DNA of 11,545 bases from Irpex lacteus (taxonomy: Eukaryota > Basidiomycota > Agaricomycetes > Polyporales > Irpicaceae), in NCBI GenBank assembly GCA_001986395.2, contig MQVO02000285.1:1-11545 (forward strand), read 5' to 3'. The translations under genes were made by a program, and so were the position numbers. The notes below the pieces were generated by a model. That model did no database searches and was not told the DNA's origin. It was given only the letters and a program-made list of their open reading frames with translations. Shown here piece by piece: positions 11,521 through 11,545 of this stretch (positions are counted from its first letter, which is position 1; the number at the start of each line of letters is the position of its first letter).

Positions 11521-11545
11521 CTACTTAAAATAAAATTAAATAAAT
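11521..11545. repeat. 25-base repeat at the window edge
   Basis: Identical to 8047-8071. It reaches the last base of the window, so the full repeat may be longer. Confidence 0.7.

Overview
The window looks like a piece of an AT-rich fungal-type mitochondrial genome. The evidence is recognisable fragments of nad1, nad2, nad4, nad4L, nad5 (two versions), cob, cox1 and an rps3-like gene; tRNA genes with mitochondrial features, including a Trp tRNA with anticodon UCA; TGA read as tryptophan at invariant cox1 and nad1 Trp positions; and debris of mobile-intron proteins (LAGLIDADG, NUMOD1, group II maturase). The nad genes rule out Saccharomyces-type yeasts. The mix fits a filamentous or early-diverging fungus; I cannot name the lineage. 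No rRNA gene was recognised.

No protein gene is complete. Layout: 1-241 nad5 fragment A (minus); 242-1650 mostly AT-rich non-coding DNA with one small unassigned reading frame; 1749-1826 cob N-terminal coding piece (minus); 1991-2134 two tRNA-like genes; 2188-2418 unassigned frame (minus); 2582-2629 palindromic element; 2701-3215 long inverted repeat enclosing tRNA-Phe and tRNA-Ile (minus); 3220-4320 mostly non-coding with dispersed repeats and a GC-rich hairpin; 4326-4570 nad4 split by a palindromic element; 4650-4981 tRNA-Trp and tRNA-like debris; 5024-5287 nad2 5' part, cut by half an element; 5375-5482 rps3-like tail (minus); 5545-5751 Gly/Asn-rich frame; 5831-5965 nad4L core; 6217-7142 nad5 fragment B (minus); 7333-8046 a segment between direct repeats holding two unassigned frames (minus); 8323-8724 tails of a LAGLIDADG endonuclease and a group II maturase; 9161-9323 nad1 piece (minus); 9541-10098 a cox1 piece fused to NUMOD1 endonuclease sequence; 10246-11053 unassigned frames; 11137-11213 a nested palindromic element.

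Three themes stand out. First, a roughly 48-bp palindromic element (CCCCAAAAAACTAG arm, CTAGTTTTTTTGGGG arm) occurs in several full, half and nested copies, one inside nad4 and one at the break in nad2. Second, several respiratory fragments carry one-base deficits in short same-base runs with near-normal protein sequence on both sides. Third, every respiratory gene is present only as an isolated piece, on either strand. The region therefore reads as a recombination and duplication graveyard, or less likely as scattered exons joined at the RNA level. Sequencing indel errors remain a serious alternative for the frameshifts.
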